42,327 nucleotides of DNA from Massilia cavernae (GCF_003590855.1 NZ_QYUP01000152.1:1-42327), one strand, 5' to 3'; positions 17,139 through 27,686 are shown, counted from the first letter of the stretch. Notes: generated by a model not told the origin, from the letters alone. Translations and numbers: made by a program.

Positions 17139-17705
17139 TCAGGTGGCGTCGGCCGCAGGCTGCGGGGTGTCCCCCTTGAGCAGGGCGTCGACCATGTGCG
17201 CCAGGTCCGGGAAGACCTGGGTGCCGGGTGGCAGGCCGCCTGTTTCCAGCGTCTTTTCGCCCTTGCCGGTCAGGACCAGGTAGGGCACGCAGCCGCTCAT
17301 GAAGCCGGCCTGCAGGTCGCGCAGCGAGTCGCCCACCGTCGGCACGCCTTTCAGGCTGACCTTGAAGCGCTTCGAGATCTCGTCGAACATGCCGGCCTTG
17401 GGCTTGCGGCAGTCGCAGTTGTCGATGGCGGCGTGCGGGCAGAAGAAGATCGCGTCGATGTCTGCGCCCACCTGCTGCGCGCTCATGTGCAGCTTCTGGT
17501 GGATCGCATTCAGGATCTGCATGTCGAACAGTTCGCGCGCGATGCCCGACTGGTTCGACGCGACCACCACGCGGTAGCCTGCCTGGTTGAGGCGGGCGAT
17601 CGCCTCCAGCGAGCCGGGGATCGGGATCCATTCCCCCGGCGACTTGATGAACTCCGGCGAGTCTTGGTTGATGACGCCGTCGCGGTCGAGGATGATCAGC
17701 TTCAT
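17139..17705 (-). CDS. gmhB: D-glycero-beta-D-manno-heptose-1,7-bisphosphate 7-phosphatase
   Basis: GmhB removes the 7-phosphate from heptose bisphosphate in ADP-heptose synthesis, which supplies WaaC. It is a HAD-family enzyme (188 residues) with the nucleophile motif DRDGVIN (Asp7 and Asp9), the ASNQSG motif, the zinc loop Cys89-His91-Cys97-Cys99 and the metal-binding GDSLRD (125-130). The zinc loop distinguishes GmhB from histidinol phosphatases with fair confidence. It lies directly after glyS in the same direction. Confidence 0.93.
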   Translation of the reverse strand: MKLIILDRDGVINQDSPEFIKSPGEWIPIPGSLEAIARLNQAGYRVVVASNQSGIARELFDMQILNAIHQKLHMSAQQVGADIDAIFFCPHAAIDNCDCRKPKAGMFDEISKRFKVSLKGVPTVGDSLRDLQAGFMSGCVPYLVLTGKGEKTLETGGLPPGTQVFPDLAHMVDALLKGDTPQPAADAT

Positions 17706-17718
17706 GGTGCAGTTCCGG

Positions 17719-19806
17719 TCAGGCCGCCAGCTTCGAGATGTCGGCCACGCGGTTCATCATCCCGTGCAGCGAGGACAGCAGCGCCAGGCGGTTGTTGCGC
17801 AGCGCCAGGTCTTCGGCCATCACCATCACGTCGTTGAAGAAGGCGTCGACGTCGTCGCGCAGCTGGGCCAGGGTCTTGAGCGTGCCGGTGAAGTCGCCGG
17901 CCGCGAAGGCGGCGTCGACTTCAGGGCGCACCCGGGCGATCGCGTCGTACAGCTTGCGCTCGGCGTCTTCCTGCAGCAGGTCCTGCGACACGGCGCCGAT
18001 GGCGGCGTCGGTCTTCTTGAGGATGTTGGTGATGCGCTTGTTGGCCGCTGCCAGCGATGCGCTTTCCGGCAGCGCGGCGAAGGCCTGCACCGCTTCCAGG
18101 CGCTGGACGATGTCGTCCAGGCGGTCCGGGTCCTGGGCCAGCACCGCTTCCACTTCGTTCGGCGTGAAGCCGCGCTCGCGCAGCATGCCGCGCAGGCGGT
18201 CGATGATGAACACGGTGACCTCAAGCGACGGATCCTTGAACCCGGCGCGGGTCTCGAACTGGGCGGCAGCGTAGCCGAGCAGCTCGCTGATGGCGACCGG
18301 CAGGCGTTTTTCCAGCATCATGCGCAGCACCCCGAGGGCGTGGCGGCGCAGCGCGAACGGGTCCTTGTCGCCGGTCGGCTGCAGGCCGATGCTCCAGATG
18401 CCGACCAGGGTTTCCAGCTTGTCGGCCAGCGCGACGGCGGTGCCGGTGGCGGTGGACGGCAGGGCGTCGCCGGCGAAGCGCGGCTGGTAGTGCTCGGAAG
18501 CGGCGGTCGCCACTTCCTCATGCTCGCCGTCGTGGCGCGCGTAGTAGGTGCCCATGATGCCTTGCAGCTCAGGGAATTCGCCCACCATGTCGGTCAGCAG
18601 GTCGGCCTTGGCCAGCAGCGCGCCCCGTTCGGCCAGCAGCATGTCGTAGCCGAGCCGCTTGGCGATCAGGCCGGCCAGGCTGGTCAGGCGCATGGTGCGC
18701 TCGGACTGGGTGCCCAGCTTGTTGTGGTAGACCACATTGGCCAGCAGCGGCAGGCGCGCTTCCAGCGTCTTTTTCTTGTCCTGCTCGAAGAAGAACTTGG
18801 CGTCCGACAGGCGCGGACGCACAACGCGCTCGTTGCCGCCGATGATGTGCTGCGGGTCCTTGGCCGCGATGTTCGAGACGATCAGGAAGCGCGAACGCAG
18901 CTTGCCGTCAAGATCGGTCAGGGCGAAGTATTTCTGGTTGGTCTGCATCGTCAGGATCAGGCATTCCTGCGGCACGGCCAGGAATTCTTCCTCGAAGCGG
19001 CATTCGTAGACGACCGGCCATTCGACCAGCGCGGCCACTTCGTCGAGCAGCGATTCAGGCATCAGGACCTTGTCGGCGCCGGCCTTTTCCAGCAGCGCGG
19101 TGCGGATGCGGTCCTTGCGCGCGGCCGGGTTGGCGATCACGTGGCCTTCGGTTTCCAGCGCAGCCGCATAGCGCTCGGCGTGAGGAACGGTCAACGGGCC
19201 GCCGTGCGACAGGAAGCGGTGGCCGAGGGTGACGTTGCCTGCGGTGAGGCCGAACGCCTGCAGCGGGACCACGCGGTCGCCGTGCAGGGCGATCAGCTTG
19301 TGCACCGGGCGCACGAACTGCACGGTGGCGCCATCCGGGCGCTGGTAGCTCATCACCTTCGGGATCGGCAGCTTGCCGATGGTCTCATCGAGGGCAGCCT
19401 GCAGGCCGGCGTCGAGCGCGCTGCCGGCCGCGGTGTAGGTGTAGAAGAAGGACTCGGCCTTGCCGTCGACGGCGCGTTCCAGGCTGGCGACGGTCACGTC
19501 GGCGAAGCCCATCGCGGCCAGCTTCTTGGCCAGCGGCGCGGTCGGGTTGCCGCTGGCGTCGAGCGCGACGCTGACCGGCAGGACTTTTTCGCGGATCGAC
19601 TTGTCCGGCGAGGTGGCGCGCACGTTGGTGATGGAGACCGCCAGGCGGCGCGGGGTGGCGTAGGTGGTGGCGGTGGCGCCGGCGTCGAGGAAATCGCGCG
19701 CCTTGAGGCCGTTCACGATGCCGTTGGCGAAAGCCTCGCCCAGTTTGACGAGCGCCTTCGGCGGCAGTTCTTCGGTCAGCAGTTCGACTAGTAATGTCTG
19801 GTTCAT
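17719..19806 (-). CDS. glyS: Glycine-tRNA ligase beta subunit
   Basis: GlyS is the beta subunit of the bacterial alpha2-beta2 glycyl-tRNA synthetase and carries tRNA-binding and anticodon-recognition domains. It has 695 residues. The N-terminus [15 protein letters not shown] and the internal segments [26 protein letters not shown] and [10 protein letters not shown] are typical of the family. The C-terminal [22 protein letters not shown] is the anticodon-binding end. It follows glyQ by 17 bases and must be co-expressed with it. Confidence 0.97.
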   Translation of the reverse strand: MNQTLLVELLTEELPPKALVKLGEAFANGIVNGLKARDFLDAGATATTYATPRRLAVSITNVRATSPDKSIREKVLPVSVALDASGNPTAPLAKKLAAMGFADVTVASLERAVDGKAESFFYTYTAAGSALDAGLQAALDETIGKLPIPKVMSYQRPDGATVQFVRPVHKLIALHGDRVVPLQAFGLTAGNVTLGHRFLSHGGPLTVPHAERYAAALETEGHVIANPAARKDRIRTALLEKAGADKVLMPESLLDEVAALVEWPVVYECRFEEEFLAVPQECLILTMQTNQKYFALTDLDGKLRSRFLIVSNIAAKDPQHIIGGNERVVRPRLSDAKFFFEQDKKKTLEARLPLLANVVYHNKLGTQSERTMRLTSLAGLIAKRLGYDMLLAERGALLAKADLLTDMVGEFPELQGIMGTYYARHDGEHEEVATAASEHYQPRFAGDALPSTATGTAVALADKLETLVGIWSIGLQPTGDKDPFALRRHALGVLRMMLEKRLPVAISELLGYAAAQFETRAGFKDPSLEVTVFIIDRLRGMLRERGFTPNEVEAVLAQDPDRLDDIVQRLEAVQAFAALPESASLAAANKRITNILKKTDAAIGAVSQDLLQEDAERKLYDAIARVRPEVDAAFAAGDFTGTLKTLAQLRDDVDAFFNDVMVMAEDLALRNNRLALLSSLHGMMNRVADISKLAA

Positions 19807-19823
19807 GGTTCTTTTCTTGTCGT

Positions 19824-20738
19824 TCAGGCGGCGGCTTCAACAGCCTTCGGGGCCATCGGGAATCCGAGCTTTTCGCGCGAATCGTAATAGGCTTGCGCGA
19901 CCAGGCGCGACAGCGTGCGCACGCGGCCGATGTAGGCGGCGCGTTCGGTCACCGAAATGGCGCCGCGCGCGTCCAGCATGTTGAAGCTGTGCGAGGCGCG
20001 CATGATCTGTTCGTAGGCCGGCAGCGTCAGCTGCAGCTCGATCAGGCGCTTGGCTTCCGATTCGTGGTTGGCGAATTGGGCGAACAGCAGATCGGTGTTG
20101 GCGTGCTCGAAGTTGTAGGTCGACTGCTCGACTTCGTTCTGGTGGTAGACGTCGCCGTAGCTCAGGCGCTTGGTAGTACCGTTCTCTTCCCACTCGGTCC
20201 ATACCAGGTCGTACACGTTCTCGACGCCCTGCAGGTACATCGCGAGGCGCTCGATGCCGTAGGTGATCTCGCCCAGCACCGGCTTGCAGTCAAGGCCGCC
20301 GACCTGCTGGAAGTAGGTGAACTGGGTGACTTCCATCCCGTTCAGCCAGACTTCCCAGCCCAGGCCCCAGGCGCCCAGGGTCGGGCTTTCCCAGTCGTCC
20401 TCGACGAAGCGCACGTCGTTCTGCTTGAGGTCGAGGCCGAGCGCTTCGAGCGAGCCGAGATACAGGTCGAGGATGTTTTCCGGCGCCGGCTTGAGCACCA
20501 CCTGGTACTGGTAGTAGTGCTGCAGGCGGTTCGGGTTCTCGCCGTAGCGGCCATCCTTGGGGCGGCGTGACGGCTGCACGTAGGCGGCGCGCCATGGCTC
20601 GGGGCCGATCGCGCGCAGGAAGGTACCGGTGTGGAAGGTGCCGGCGCCGACTTCCATGTCATACGGCTGGAGCAGGGCGCAGCCCTGCTTGTCCCAGTAG
20701 GATTGCAGGGTCAGGATAATTTGTTGGAATGTGAGCAT
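19824..20738 (-). CDS. glyQ: Glycine-tRNA ligase alpha subunit
   Basis: GlyQ is the catalytic alpha subunit of glycyl-tRNA synthetase. At 304 residues it has the class II fold sequence of the family: the N-terminal [75 protein letters not shown] and the C-terminal SREKLGFPM. It is followed by glyS in the standard order. A 101-bp gap separates it from lnt, so it may have its own promoter. Confidence 0.97.
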   Translation of the reverse strand: MLTFQQIILTLQSYWDKQGCALLQPYDMEVGAGTFHTGTFLRAIGPEPWRAAYVQPSRRPKDGRYGENPNRLQHYYQYQVVLKPAPENILDLYLGSLEALGLDLKQNDVRFVEDDWESPTLGAWGLGWEVWLNGMEVTQFTYFQQVGGLDCKPVLGEITYGIERLAMYLQGVENVYDLVWTEWEENGTTKRLSYGDVYHQNEVEQSTYNFEHANTDLLFAQFANHESEAKRLIELQLTLPAYEQIMRASHSFNMLDARGAISVTERAAYIGRVRTLSRLVAQAYYDSREKLGFPMAPKAVEAAA

Positions 20739-20839
20739 TGTGGGTAGCCGTCGCGCCGGGCGCGTATTCGAATATGGGTGTTTGCCAAAAGGCCAATTTT
20801 AGCGGGTTTTGCGAGGTGGCTGTGCCGGAAAAGTGGGAA

Positions 20840-22414
20840 CTATGTCGGTTTCGGGCCGCCCGCGGCGGATTTTTGACGGTAGCGCCGTCCCATCAGCCAC
20901 GCCGCGGCGAGGCTGGCGGCGCCCAGCGCGAGGAACAGCACGTTGCCCAGCCTGATGAACGGCGTCATGCCGCCCATGCCCTGCACCGTCGCCGACAGGG
21001 TGCCGTGGGTATAGTTGGGCAGGTGAGCGGCGACCCTGCCGCGGTGGTCGATCACGGCGGTGGCGCCCGTATTCGTCGAGCGCAGCATCGGGCGGCCGGT
21101 CTCGATCGAACGCATCTGCGAAATCTGCAGGTGCTGCGGGATCGCCACCGATTCGCCGAACCATGCCAGGTTCGACACGTTCAGCAGCATCGTCGCAGGG
21201 CGGCTCATGCTGCGCAGCTGCAGCGCGATCTCTTCGCCGAACACGTCTTCGTAGCACACGTTCGGCAGCACCAGCTGGTCCTTGACCGGGAACGCGGTTT
21301 GCACCGCGCCGCCGCGCGTCATGTCGCCCAGCGGGATGCGCATCATGTCGACGAACCAGCGGAAGCCGGGCGGCACGAATTCGCCGAACGGCACCAGGTG
21401 GTGCTTGTCGTAGCGGTAGCTTTGCCCGGCCGGACCGATGCCGGCCACGCTGTTGGCGTAGGTGCCGGGGCCGTCGGTCAGGGGTATGCCGTACATCAGG
21501 AAGCTGCCGGAACTGGCCGAGAACTGCTTGAGCGAGTCCAGGTAGCCCGGCGGCAGGTAGTCGGGGAATACGGCGAAGGCGGTTTCCGGCACCGCGATCA
21601 GGTCGGCCGGCGCGGCGGACACTTCGCGGCGGTACATGTCGAGCGCGCGCAGCACGTGCTCCGCTTCGAACTTGTTCTGCTGCGGGACGTTGCCCTGCAG
21701 GAGACGCACCGTGATCGGGCGGCCTTCGGGCTGGGTCCACTCCACGGCGCGCAGGCCGAAGCCGGCCGCCATCACCGCCACCAGCAGGCCGATGGCGAGC
21801 CCGCGCGCGCGCTGGGTCAGCATGACGATGCAGCCGGCGCACAGCGCGGCGATCACGCCGATGCCGTACACGCCGACCAGCGGCGCGTAGCCCGCCAGGG
21901 GGCTGGTGTTGTGCGCATAGCCGGACGATACCCAGGGGAAGCCGGTGAGCAGCCAGCCGCGCGTCCATTCCGACACGCCCCACAGCACCGGCAGCACCAG
22001 CAGCAGGAAGGCGGAAACGGGCAGCGACCAGCGCCGGCGCAGCCAGGTGGCGACGCCGGTGGTAAATGCGCCGAACAGGCCCATGTAGATACCGAGCAGG
22101 ATCACCGCGGCCACAGCCATCGGCCCCGGGATGTTCCCGAAGCGGTTCATGGTGATGTACAGCCAGTGCATGCCGGCCACCGCCCAGCCGAAGCTGAAGG
22201 CCCAGCCGATCAGGGCGCTGCGCTTGGGCGAGATGTCCATGCCGGCTTGGTAGAACAGGAAGGCGAGCGCCAGGATCTGCACCGGCCACCAGCCGAAAGG
22301 CGCGAACGAAAACACGCCGGTCGCGCCGGCCAGGGCCGCGAACAGCATCGGCAGCGCAGTGGTGCGCGGCCGCTGGGTTGAAGGATTGAGCGTGGTGGCG
22401 CGGCGGCGGAACAT
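20840..22414 (-). CDS. lnt: Apolipoprotein N-acyltransferase
   Basis: Lnt adds the third acyl chain to the N-terminal Cys of lipoproteins at the periplasmic face of the inner membrane. The 524-residue protein has several N-terminal membrane helices (about 22-210) and a nitrilase-like domain. The catalytic triad is visible: Glu277 in VPETAF, Lys337 in YDKHHLVPFGEF and Cys387 in NVCYED, close to the Escherichia coli positions. A last hydrophobic helix lies near the C-terminus. Its ATG overlaps the corC stop. Confidence 0.96.
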   Translation of the reverse strand: MFRRRATTLNPSTQRPRTTALPMLFAALAGATGVFSFAPFGWWPVQILALAFLFYQAGMDISPKRSALIGWAFSFGWAVAGMHWLYITMNRFGNIPGPMAVAAVILLGIYMGLFGAFTTGVATWLRRRWSLPVSAFLLLVLPVLWGVSEWTRGWLLTGFPWVSSGYAHNTSPLAGYAPLVGVYGIGVIAALCAGCIVMLTQRARGLAIGLLVAVMAAGFGLRAVEWTQPEGRPITVRLLQGNVPQQNKFEAEHVLRALDMYRREVSAAPADLIAVPETAFAVFPDYLPPGYLDSLKQFSASSGSFLMYGIPLTDGPGTYANSVAGIGPAGQSYRYDKHHLVPFGEFVPPGFRWFVDMMRIPLGDMTRGGAVQTAFPVKDQLVLPNVCYEDVFGEEIALQLRSMSRPATMLLNVSNLAWFGESVAIPQHLQISQMRSIETGRPMLRSTNTGATAVIDHRGRVAAHLPNYTHGTLSATVQGMGGMTPFIRLGNVLFLALGAASLAAAWLMGRRYRQKSAAGGPKPT

Positions 22415-23301
22415 CAGTCGTGCAGATCTTCGGCCGGAGGCAGCTTTTCAACCAGCAGGACATGCACCTGGCGCGCGTCGGCGCGCAGCACTTCGAAGCG
22501 CAGGTGGCCGATGTCGAACACGTCGCCCTTGTGCGGCATGCGCCCAAGGTGGCTGGCCACCAGGCCGCCGATGGTGTCGACATCGTCGTCGGGCAGCGCT
22601 GTGCCCAGTTCGTCGTTGAACTGCTCGATCTCGGTCAGCGCCTTGACGCGCCAGCGCGGGCCGAGCTGGCCTTCCTTGATCGACAGGATGTTGTCTTCTT
22701 CTTCGTCGAAGTCGTATTCGTCCTCGATGTCGCCGACGATCTGCTCGAGCACGTCCTCGATGGTGATCAGGCCGGCCACGCCGCTGTACTCGTCGACCAC
22801 GATCGCCATATGGTTGTGGTTGGCGCGGAAGTCGCGCAGCAGCACGTTGAGGCGTTTCGATTCGGGGATGAACACGGCCGGGCGCAGCATGTCGCGCACG
22901 TCGAAGGATTCCTCGGCGTAGTAGCGCAGCAGGTCCTTGGCCAGCAGGATGCCGACCACGCGGTCGCGGTCGCCCTCGCAGGCCGGGAAGCGCGAGTGCG
23001 CGGTCGCCAGCACCTGGGGCATCCAGTCGTCGATGGGCTTGGAGATGTCGATCACGTCCATCTGCGAGCGGGGAACCATGATGTCGCGGGCGGAGAGGTC
23101 GGAGACCTGGAACACACCCTCGATCATCGACAGCGCATCGGCGTCGATCAGGTTGCGTCCGTGGGCATCGTACAGTACTTCGAGCAGCTCGACGCGGCTT
23201 TCGGGCTCGGGGGAGATTAGTGCGGTCAAGCGTTCAAACAGTGACCGGTGGGGCTTGGCGTCGGTTCTGACGTCACTAGGGTGCTCTGGCATAGTTGGCA
23301 T
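22414..23301 (-). CDS. corC: HlyC/CorC family transporter-associated CBS protein
   Basis: This is a cytosolic CorC-type protein (295 residues) without the membrane DUF21 domain. It has two CBS domains (from ARDIMVPRSQMDVID and from VFIPESKRLNVLL through IVVDEYSGVAGLITIEDVLEQIVGDI) and a C-terminal CorC_HlyC domain (RVKALTEIEQFND). It is linked to magnesium and cobalt resistance and lies upstream of lnt, as is usual. Start 23301 gives MPTMPEHP; ATG 23292 is a close alternative. Confidence 0.9.
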   Translation of the reverse strand: MPTMPEHPSDVRTDAKPHRSLFERLTALISPEPESRVELLEVLYDAHGRNLIDADALSMIEGVFQVSDLSARDIMVPRSQMDVIDISKPIDDWMPQVLATAHSRFPACEGDRDRVVGILLAKDLLRYYAEESFDVRDMLRPAVFIPESKRLNVLLRDFRANHNHMAIVVDEYSGVAGLITIEDVLEQIVGDIEDEYDFDEEEDNILSIKEGQLGPRWRVKALTEIEQFNDELGTALPDDDVDTIGGLVASHLGRMPHKGDVFDIGHLRFEVLRADARQVHVLLVEKLPPAEDLHD

Positions 23302-23384
23302 GAAGCCGTTGTTGCGATGGTTAACAGGATACACCAAAAGCAGGATTGCCCGTTTTTTGGGCGGGCCTGCCCTGGCGCCGCGGC

Positions 23385-23849
23385 TTATTCGGGATAAGGG
23401 TCGGGATAGCCCAGCGCTTCCAGGATATCGCGTTCGAGCTGCTCCATTTCGGCAGCTTCCTCGTCGTTTTCGTGGTCGTAGCCCTGGGCATGCAGTACGC
23501 CGTGCACCACCAGGTGGGCGGCATGCTCCTCGACCGTTTTTTCCTGTTCGGCCGCTTCCTTTTCCAGCACGTCGGTGCACAGGATGATGTCGGCGCGGGT
23601 CGGTTCGTCGTCGGCGATTTCTTCGCCCTCGTTATAGGCGAAGGTGAGCACGTTGGTGGCGTAGTCCTTGCCGCGGTAGTCGCGGTTCAGGACCTGGCCT
23701 TCGGCGGCGTCGACGAAGCGCACCGTCAGTTCGGCCGGCGCGAACTGGGCGGCCTGCACCCAGCGCCTTACCTTGGCGCGCGCGCACACCTGTTCGAGGC
23801 GCGGGTCGGGATACTGGACGGTCAGTGAAAGCTTATTTTTTTCGGACAT
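23385..23849 (-). CDS. ybeY: Endoribonuclease YbeY, rRNA maturation factor
   Basis: YbeY is a zinc-dependent single-strand RNase involved in 16S rRNA 3' end maturation and ribosome quality control. It has 154 residues from ATG 23849. The metal site is in [14 protein letters not shown] (His116, His120 and His126), and the family segment [16 protein letters not shown] is present. A longer in-frame start at 23915 would add a Pro/Ser-rich stretch that overlaps phoH. The shorter start is preferred, and it overlaps the end of phoH by 17 bases. Confidence 0.94.
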   Translation of the reverse strand: MSEKNKLSLTVQYPDPRLEQVCARAKVRRWVQAAQFAPAELTVRFVDAAEGQVLNRDYRGKDYATNVLTFAYNEGEEIADDEPTRADIILCTDVLEKEAAEQEKTVEEHAAHLVVHGVLHAQGYDHENDEEAAEMEQLERDILEALGYPDPYPE

Positions 23850-24885
23850 TTTTGGCGGCTGCACGTTTGGGGAGGGCGATGGCGGCGACGTCGGCGGCCG
23901 ACGCCGCCGATTCATAGGCGTCGACGATGCGCGCCACCAGGGGGTGGCGCACCACGTCGGCGCTGGTGAACTGGGTGAAGGCGATGCCGCGCACGTCTTT
24001 CAGCACGTGGGCCGCGTCGACCAGGCCGCTGCGCTGGGTCTTGTGCAGGTCGACCTGGGTGACGTCGCCGGTGACCACGGCCTTGCTGCCGAAGCCGATC
24101 CGGGTCAGGAACATCTTCATCTGTTCGACCGTGGTGTTCTGCGCCTCGTCGAGGATGACGAAGGCGTGGTTCAGCGTGCGGCCGCGCATGTAGGCCAGCG
24201 GTGCGATTTCGATGACCTGCTTCTCGAACATCTTCTGGGTGCGGTCGAAGCCGAGCAGGTCGTACAGCGCGTCGTACAGCGGGCGCAGGTAGGGATCGAC
24301 CTTCTGGGTCAGGTCGCCGGGCAGGAAGCCGAGGCGCTCGCCCGCTTCGACCGCGGGACGGGTCAGCACGATGCGCTTGACCACGTCGCGTTCGAGCGCG
24401 TCGACCGCGCAGGCCACCGCCAGGTAGGTCTTGCCGGTGCCGGCCGGGCCGACGCCGAAGCTGATGTCGTGCTCGAGGATCGCCTTCAGGTAGCGGATCT
24501 GGTGCGGGGTGCGTCCGCGCAGGTCGGTGCGGCGGGTTTTCAGCACCGGGCTGACCGCTTCGGCGTCGAGCGGCTCCTCGGCCGGCTCTTCGTCGGGCAG
24601 GGCCGGGCGCAGGCCGCTGCGCTGTTCCACCAGCGCCAGCTGCACTTCCTCGATCGGCACTACCTTGTTGGCGACGGCGTAGAAGCGCTCCAGGATTTCG
24701 ACCGCACGCGCGGCGTTGGCGCCGCTGACGATGAATTTTTCGCCGCGGCGGAAGATGGTGACGTCGAGGGCGGCGGAAATCTGGCGCAGGTTTTCGTCGA
24801 GCGGGCCGCACAGGTGGGCCAGCCGCGTATTGTCCATCGGCTCGGGATAAAAGTACTCGGGCTGGACGGGTGTCTTGGTTTTCAA
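23833..24885 (-). CDS. PhoH-like P-loop ATPase
   Basis: This 350-residue PhoH-family protein has a small N-terminal KH-like region (about 30-80), then Walker A GPAGTGKT (146-153) and Walker B VILDEAQN (243-250). Family segments [17 protein letters not shown] and [10 protein letters not shown] are also present. Members bind nucleotides and are often encoded directly before ybeY, suggesting a role in RNA handling, though the precise activity is unsettled. It is the first gene of the reverse-strand cluster here. miaB, its usual upstream partner in many Proteobacteria, is not present. Confidence 0.92.
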   Translation of the reverse strand: MKTKTPVQPEYFYPEPMDNTRLAHLCGPLDENLRQISAALDVTIFRRGEKFIVSGANAARAVEILERFYAVANKVVPIEEVQLALVEQRSGLRPALPDEEPAEEPLDAEAVSPVLKTRRTDLRGRTPHQIRYLKAILEHDISFGVGPAGTGKTYLAVACAVDALERDVVKRIVLTRPAVEAGERLGFLPGDLTQKVDPYLRPLYDALYDLLGFDRTQKMFEKQVIEIAPLAYMRGRTLNHAFVILDEAQNTTVEQMKMFLTRIGFGSKAVVTGDVTQVDLHKTQRSGLVDAAHVLKDVRGIAFTQFTSADVVRHPLVARIVDAYESAASAADVAAIALPKRAAAKNVRKK

Positions 24886-25569
24886 AGGGCTTTGACGATC
24901 GTTTGGCCGGCGGGAGATACGCCAGGCGCTCTATGTTATGAGGCGGGACAGGCGCTATGTGCGCGTATTCCGGCATGATTGCTTCGGCATGAATGGATGA
25001 TCTGACAAGCCTCGGGCGCAGTTTACCGTAAATCACCGGCAAGGGCCAAAACGGGGCAGCGATGACGTGCGCGACGTTATAAGAAATGTTAATTAACGCG
25101 TGGAAATATAATCGCGAGAGATACTGTGTTACAACTTTCCAATTTCAAAGATTAACAATTAAATGGATTGTGCGCGAAATATTTCCTCTTGAAAATCAAT
25201 GAGTTCCGAAGGAATGGTGAGGCGCGAAATTAAAACAAGAAAACTCTTGCGTGCGCCACCAAATTGATTTATGTGTTGAAATAATTATGTGACAAGCTTT
25301 CCGCACGATAGCTTGATTTCAAACAAGGACGCTTGTGCGCCGGTCGGATGTACTGATGGCGTATGAGTCTGATAATTTGTGTGAAATACAAGCCGGTGGG
25401 AAGCGCGTAGCGCAGGGCGCCTACGAACCGGTCGCGTGCTTGGACTGAGGACCAGACTTGTTCTGTAATCAAGTTGAAGAACGTATTTCCGGGGAACTTG
25501 TTTAGGCAAATTATGGTCTTTAGCAAGGTTCGGCACGGAATCATTTCAATCCAACCTAAGAGGTAAATC
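24886..25569. other. 684-bp intergenic region, partly AT-rich
   Basis: It separates phoH from the HTH-like gene at 25570, which is divergent to it. From about 25070 to 25330 the sequence is clearly richer in A and T than its surroundings. No tRNA, terminator or convincing frame is seen. Promoters of both flanking genes must lie here. The AT-rich part would suit H-NS binding (inference). Confidence 0.6.
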
Positions 25570-25923
25570 ATGGCACACCATGCACTGGCATCACAGGAGA
25601 GTTACAACCCCAACCACTTACTGGACATCCTGCTGGGCAAAATGCAGCTGAAGAACGATGCAGCGCTGTCGCGCATGCTGGAAGTGGCGCCGCCTGTCAT
25701 CAGCAAGATCCGCCACCACCGCCTGCCGGTCGGCGCCTCGCTGCTGATCCGCATGCACGAAGTGACCGGCATGAGCATCCGCGACTTGCGCGACCTGATG
25801 GGCGACCGCAGGACCAAGTATCGCCTGTCCGACGCCCAGGGCCGTCCAAAGCCTGAAGAAAAGGCCGCAGCGGAAGCCGCATCCAAGGCGCAAAACCAGA
25901 CCCCTGGCAATTATGCGCACTAA
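25570..25923 (+). CDS. Small HTH-like regulator
   Basis: This is a 117-residue protein. The segment LKNDAALSRMLEVAPPVISKIRHHRLPVGASLLIRM reads like a Cro/C1-type helix-turn-helix, with two helices and the recognition helix around VISKIRHHR. It is followed by MSIRDLRDLMG and a charged, Ala-rich tail (from about 85). A purine-rich AAGAGG precedes the ATG. It probably binds DNA, but its targets are unknown. A long upstream region (up to 684 bp) suggests complex control. Confidence 0.75.
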   Translation: MAHHALASQESYNPNHLLDILLGKMQLKNDAALSRMLEVAPPVISKIRHHRLPVGASLLIRMHEVTGMSIRDLRDLMGDRRTKYRLSDAQGRPKPEEKAAAEAASKAQNQTPGNYAH

Positions 25924-26039
25924 GGCCGCCGGCGTGACCGCAGGCGCTGTCATGCGTTCGGCCGGGGAGGGCGCCTGTCGCATGTTGCGGCAGGCCCTGC
26001 CACGCCAGTGCGGCAGGTAAGCGAAGGGCTGCTGGCCGT

Positions 26040-26882
26040 TCAGGCCATCAGGATGGTGGAAATTTCGTCGAACTGCAGTTCCGTTTCGCGGAACACATGC
26101 AGGTAGGACTCTTCGTTGAGCCCCATCGCGGTCCATGCGACCGATGAGACTGCGGGTACGAGGTCGTCCGCTTCACCCGCAAGGTCCAGCGCATGGACGA
26201 TTGCGTTCGCCACATGCACGATGGTGGCAAGAAGGCCCGCGCCGGGCGTTTCGGGGTCATGGTGCCTGGCGATGGCCTGCCGCATGGTATCGGAAAAGTT
26301 CCAGTGTCCGGCCAGGGCAACTCCCGCCTGGACATGATCCACCCCCAGCACCGCCCGCTCCGCTTCGAGCAGTTCGATGTCGACCGCCTTGCTGGCCGCG
26401 ATCGCCTGCGCGTATTGCGCCGGGTAGGCCGACACCAGCACCTGGCGGCCTATGTCGTGCAGCAAGCCCGCCGTGAAGGCATAGTCCTGGTTGAACTTGA
26501 CGCGCCTTGCCAGTACCTTGGCGCAGGCGGCGGTGGCGATCGCGTGGCGCCAGAAGGCGCGGTGGTCGAAGCCGGCGCACTGGGCTTGCGGGAAACAGCC
26601 GGTGACGGCCGCCGAGATGATCAGGTTGCGCGTGGTCTGGAAGCCGAGGAAGGTGATGGCCTGGCTGATGGTGGTGACCCTGACCTGCAGGCCGAACAGC
26701 GACGAGTTGGCCAGGCGCAGCACCTTGGCCGTCAGCGCCTGGTCGTGCGACACCTTCCTGGCGAGGACGGAAATGTCCACGTCCTCCTGGTCGATGCAGG
26801 TGAGCAGTTCCATCACCACCGCCGGCAGCGAGGGCAGGTCGTCCAGGGTGCGTACGACGTCGTCGAGTGCCAGGGCGGTCAT
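26040..26882 (-). CDS. HDOD-domain signalling protein
   Basis: This 280-residue protein contains an HDOD domain, a non-hydrolytic relative of HD phosphohydrolases found in signalling proteins. Its hallmarks are LPSLPAVVMELL (about 18-29), LTAKVLRLANSSLFG (about 50-64), TISQAITFLGFQTTRNL and FTAGLLHDIGRQVL, with later RHHDPE and IVHVANAIVHA. ATG 26882 overlaps the stop of the upstream 116-residue gene, so the two are probably made together. HDOD proteins act in chemotaxis, motility or cell-cycle signalling. The pathway here is unknown. Confidence 0.88.
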   Translation of the reverse strand: MTALALDDVVRTLDDLPSLPAVVMELLTCIDQEDVDISVLARKVSHDQALTAKVLRLANSSLFGLQVRVTTISQAITFLGFQTTRNLIISAAVTGCFPQAQCAGFDHRAFWRHAIATAACAKVLARRVKFNQDYAFTAGLLHDIGRQVLVSAYPAQYAQAIAASKAVDIELLEAERAVLGVDHVQAGVALAGHWNFSDTMRQAIARHHDPETPGAGLLATIVHVANAIVHALDLAGEADDLVPAVSSVAWTAMGLNEESYLHVFRETELQFDEISTILMA

Positions 26883-27229
26883 TCCTCGATCCCCCGGTCC
26901 AGGCGGTAATCCTCGACGTAGCGGCGCAGCAGGCCGGTGGCCCAATCGTCGTGGTTGTCGATGCCGTTCTTTCGGAACAGGTGGGCGATGCGCTGTTGTA
27001 CCTGGCCGGGATTGGCAGGCTCGGGCACCGCCGGCCCGCCCGGGAGCAGCACCGGGACCGCCTCGACGCCGTGGCGCGGAAGCAGGGCGATCGACTGGGT
27101 CGTCAGCACCGCGCCCTTGGGCAGCAGCATGTTGCCTTGCTCGTCCAGCAGTTCATCCGACAAAATCATTCCTGGTCTAATGTCTGCCAGCGCCAGGTGC
27201 TGGTAAGCAACGCTCATCGGATTCTCCAT
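26879..27229 (-). CDS. Small conserved partner of HDOD protein
   Basis: The protein has 116 residues (or 112 from Met at 27217). An N-terminal part (YQHLALADIRPGMILSDELL, GNMLLPKGAVLTTQSIALL, HGVEAVPVLLPG) resembles the small beta-rich segment that often precedes HD-GYP/HDOD domains. It is followed by a helical tail containing QQRIAHLFRKNG and RYVEDYRLD. It overlaps the HDOD gene by 4 bases, so it may be a split regulatory domain of the same system. No enzymatic motif is seen. Confidence 0.7.
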   Translation of the reverse strand: MENPMSVAYQHLALADIRPGMILSDELLDEQGNMLLPKGAVLTTQSIALLPRHGVEAVPVLLPGGPAVPEPANPGQVQQRIAHLFRKNGIDNHDDWATGLLRRYVEDYRLDRGIEE

Positions 27230-27682
27230 ATCAATACAACGATCTTACCATCATGGCAAGACTCGTGGGCGCCCGAACGCCGCCATCGCCGTCTTGACCG
27301 GCGCAAGTAGACGGGGTTGTTTCGTTGTATTCTTGGCACTTGCCAACGCCAATACAAAGGAGAAACATGAAACTCTGGAAACGAGACCTGCCATCCCTGA
27401 CACTCCGCGCCCTGTGCGCCGCCATTGCACTGATGTCCACGGCCGCTCCCGCGCTTGCCGCCAACCCGGCCGTCAAAGCGCTGCGCCTGTACGTGTTCGA
27501 CTGCGGCACGGTCGAAGTGACCGACATTTCCTATTTCAGTCCCGGCGTCGACCAAGGCAAGAAGAAAACGCTGGCCGATTCCTGCTACCTGGTGGCCCAT
27601 CCGAAGGGCACGCTAATGTGGGACGCGGGTTTTCCGGACAGCCTGGCTGGCAATCCCGAGGGCACCCAGGTCAGCCCGCGCT

Positions 27683-27686
27683 TCAA
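27683..27686. repeat. Target duplication, left, IS1182-like element
   Basis: TCAA here is repeated at 29389-29392. Removing one copy with the element rejoins the lactonase frame. Confidence 0.75.

Noticed and set aside
17587..19791. 734-residue forward frame over glyS
   Set aside because: Antisense shadow of an essential, motif-complete synthetase gene.
25269..25571. 100-residue reverse-strand frame in the AT-rich region
   Set aside because: No good ribosome-binding site, no domain, and it covers the promoter region of the HTH-like gene.
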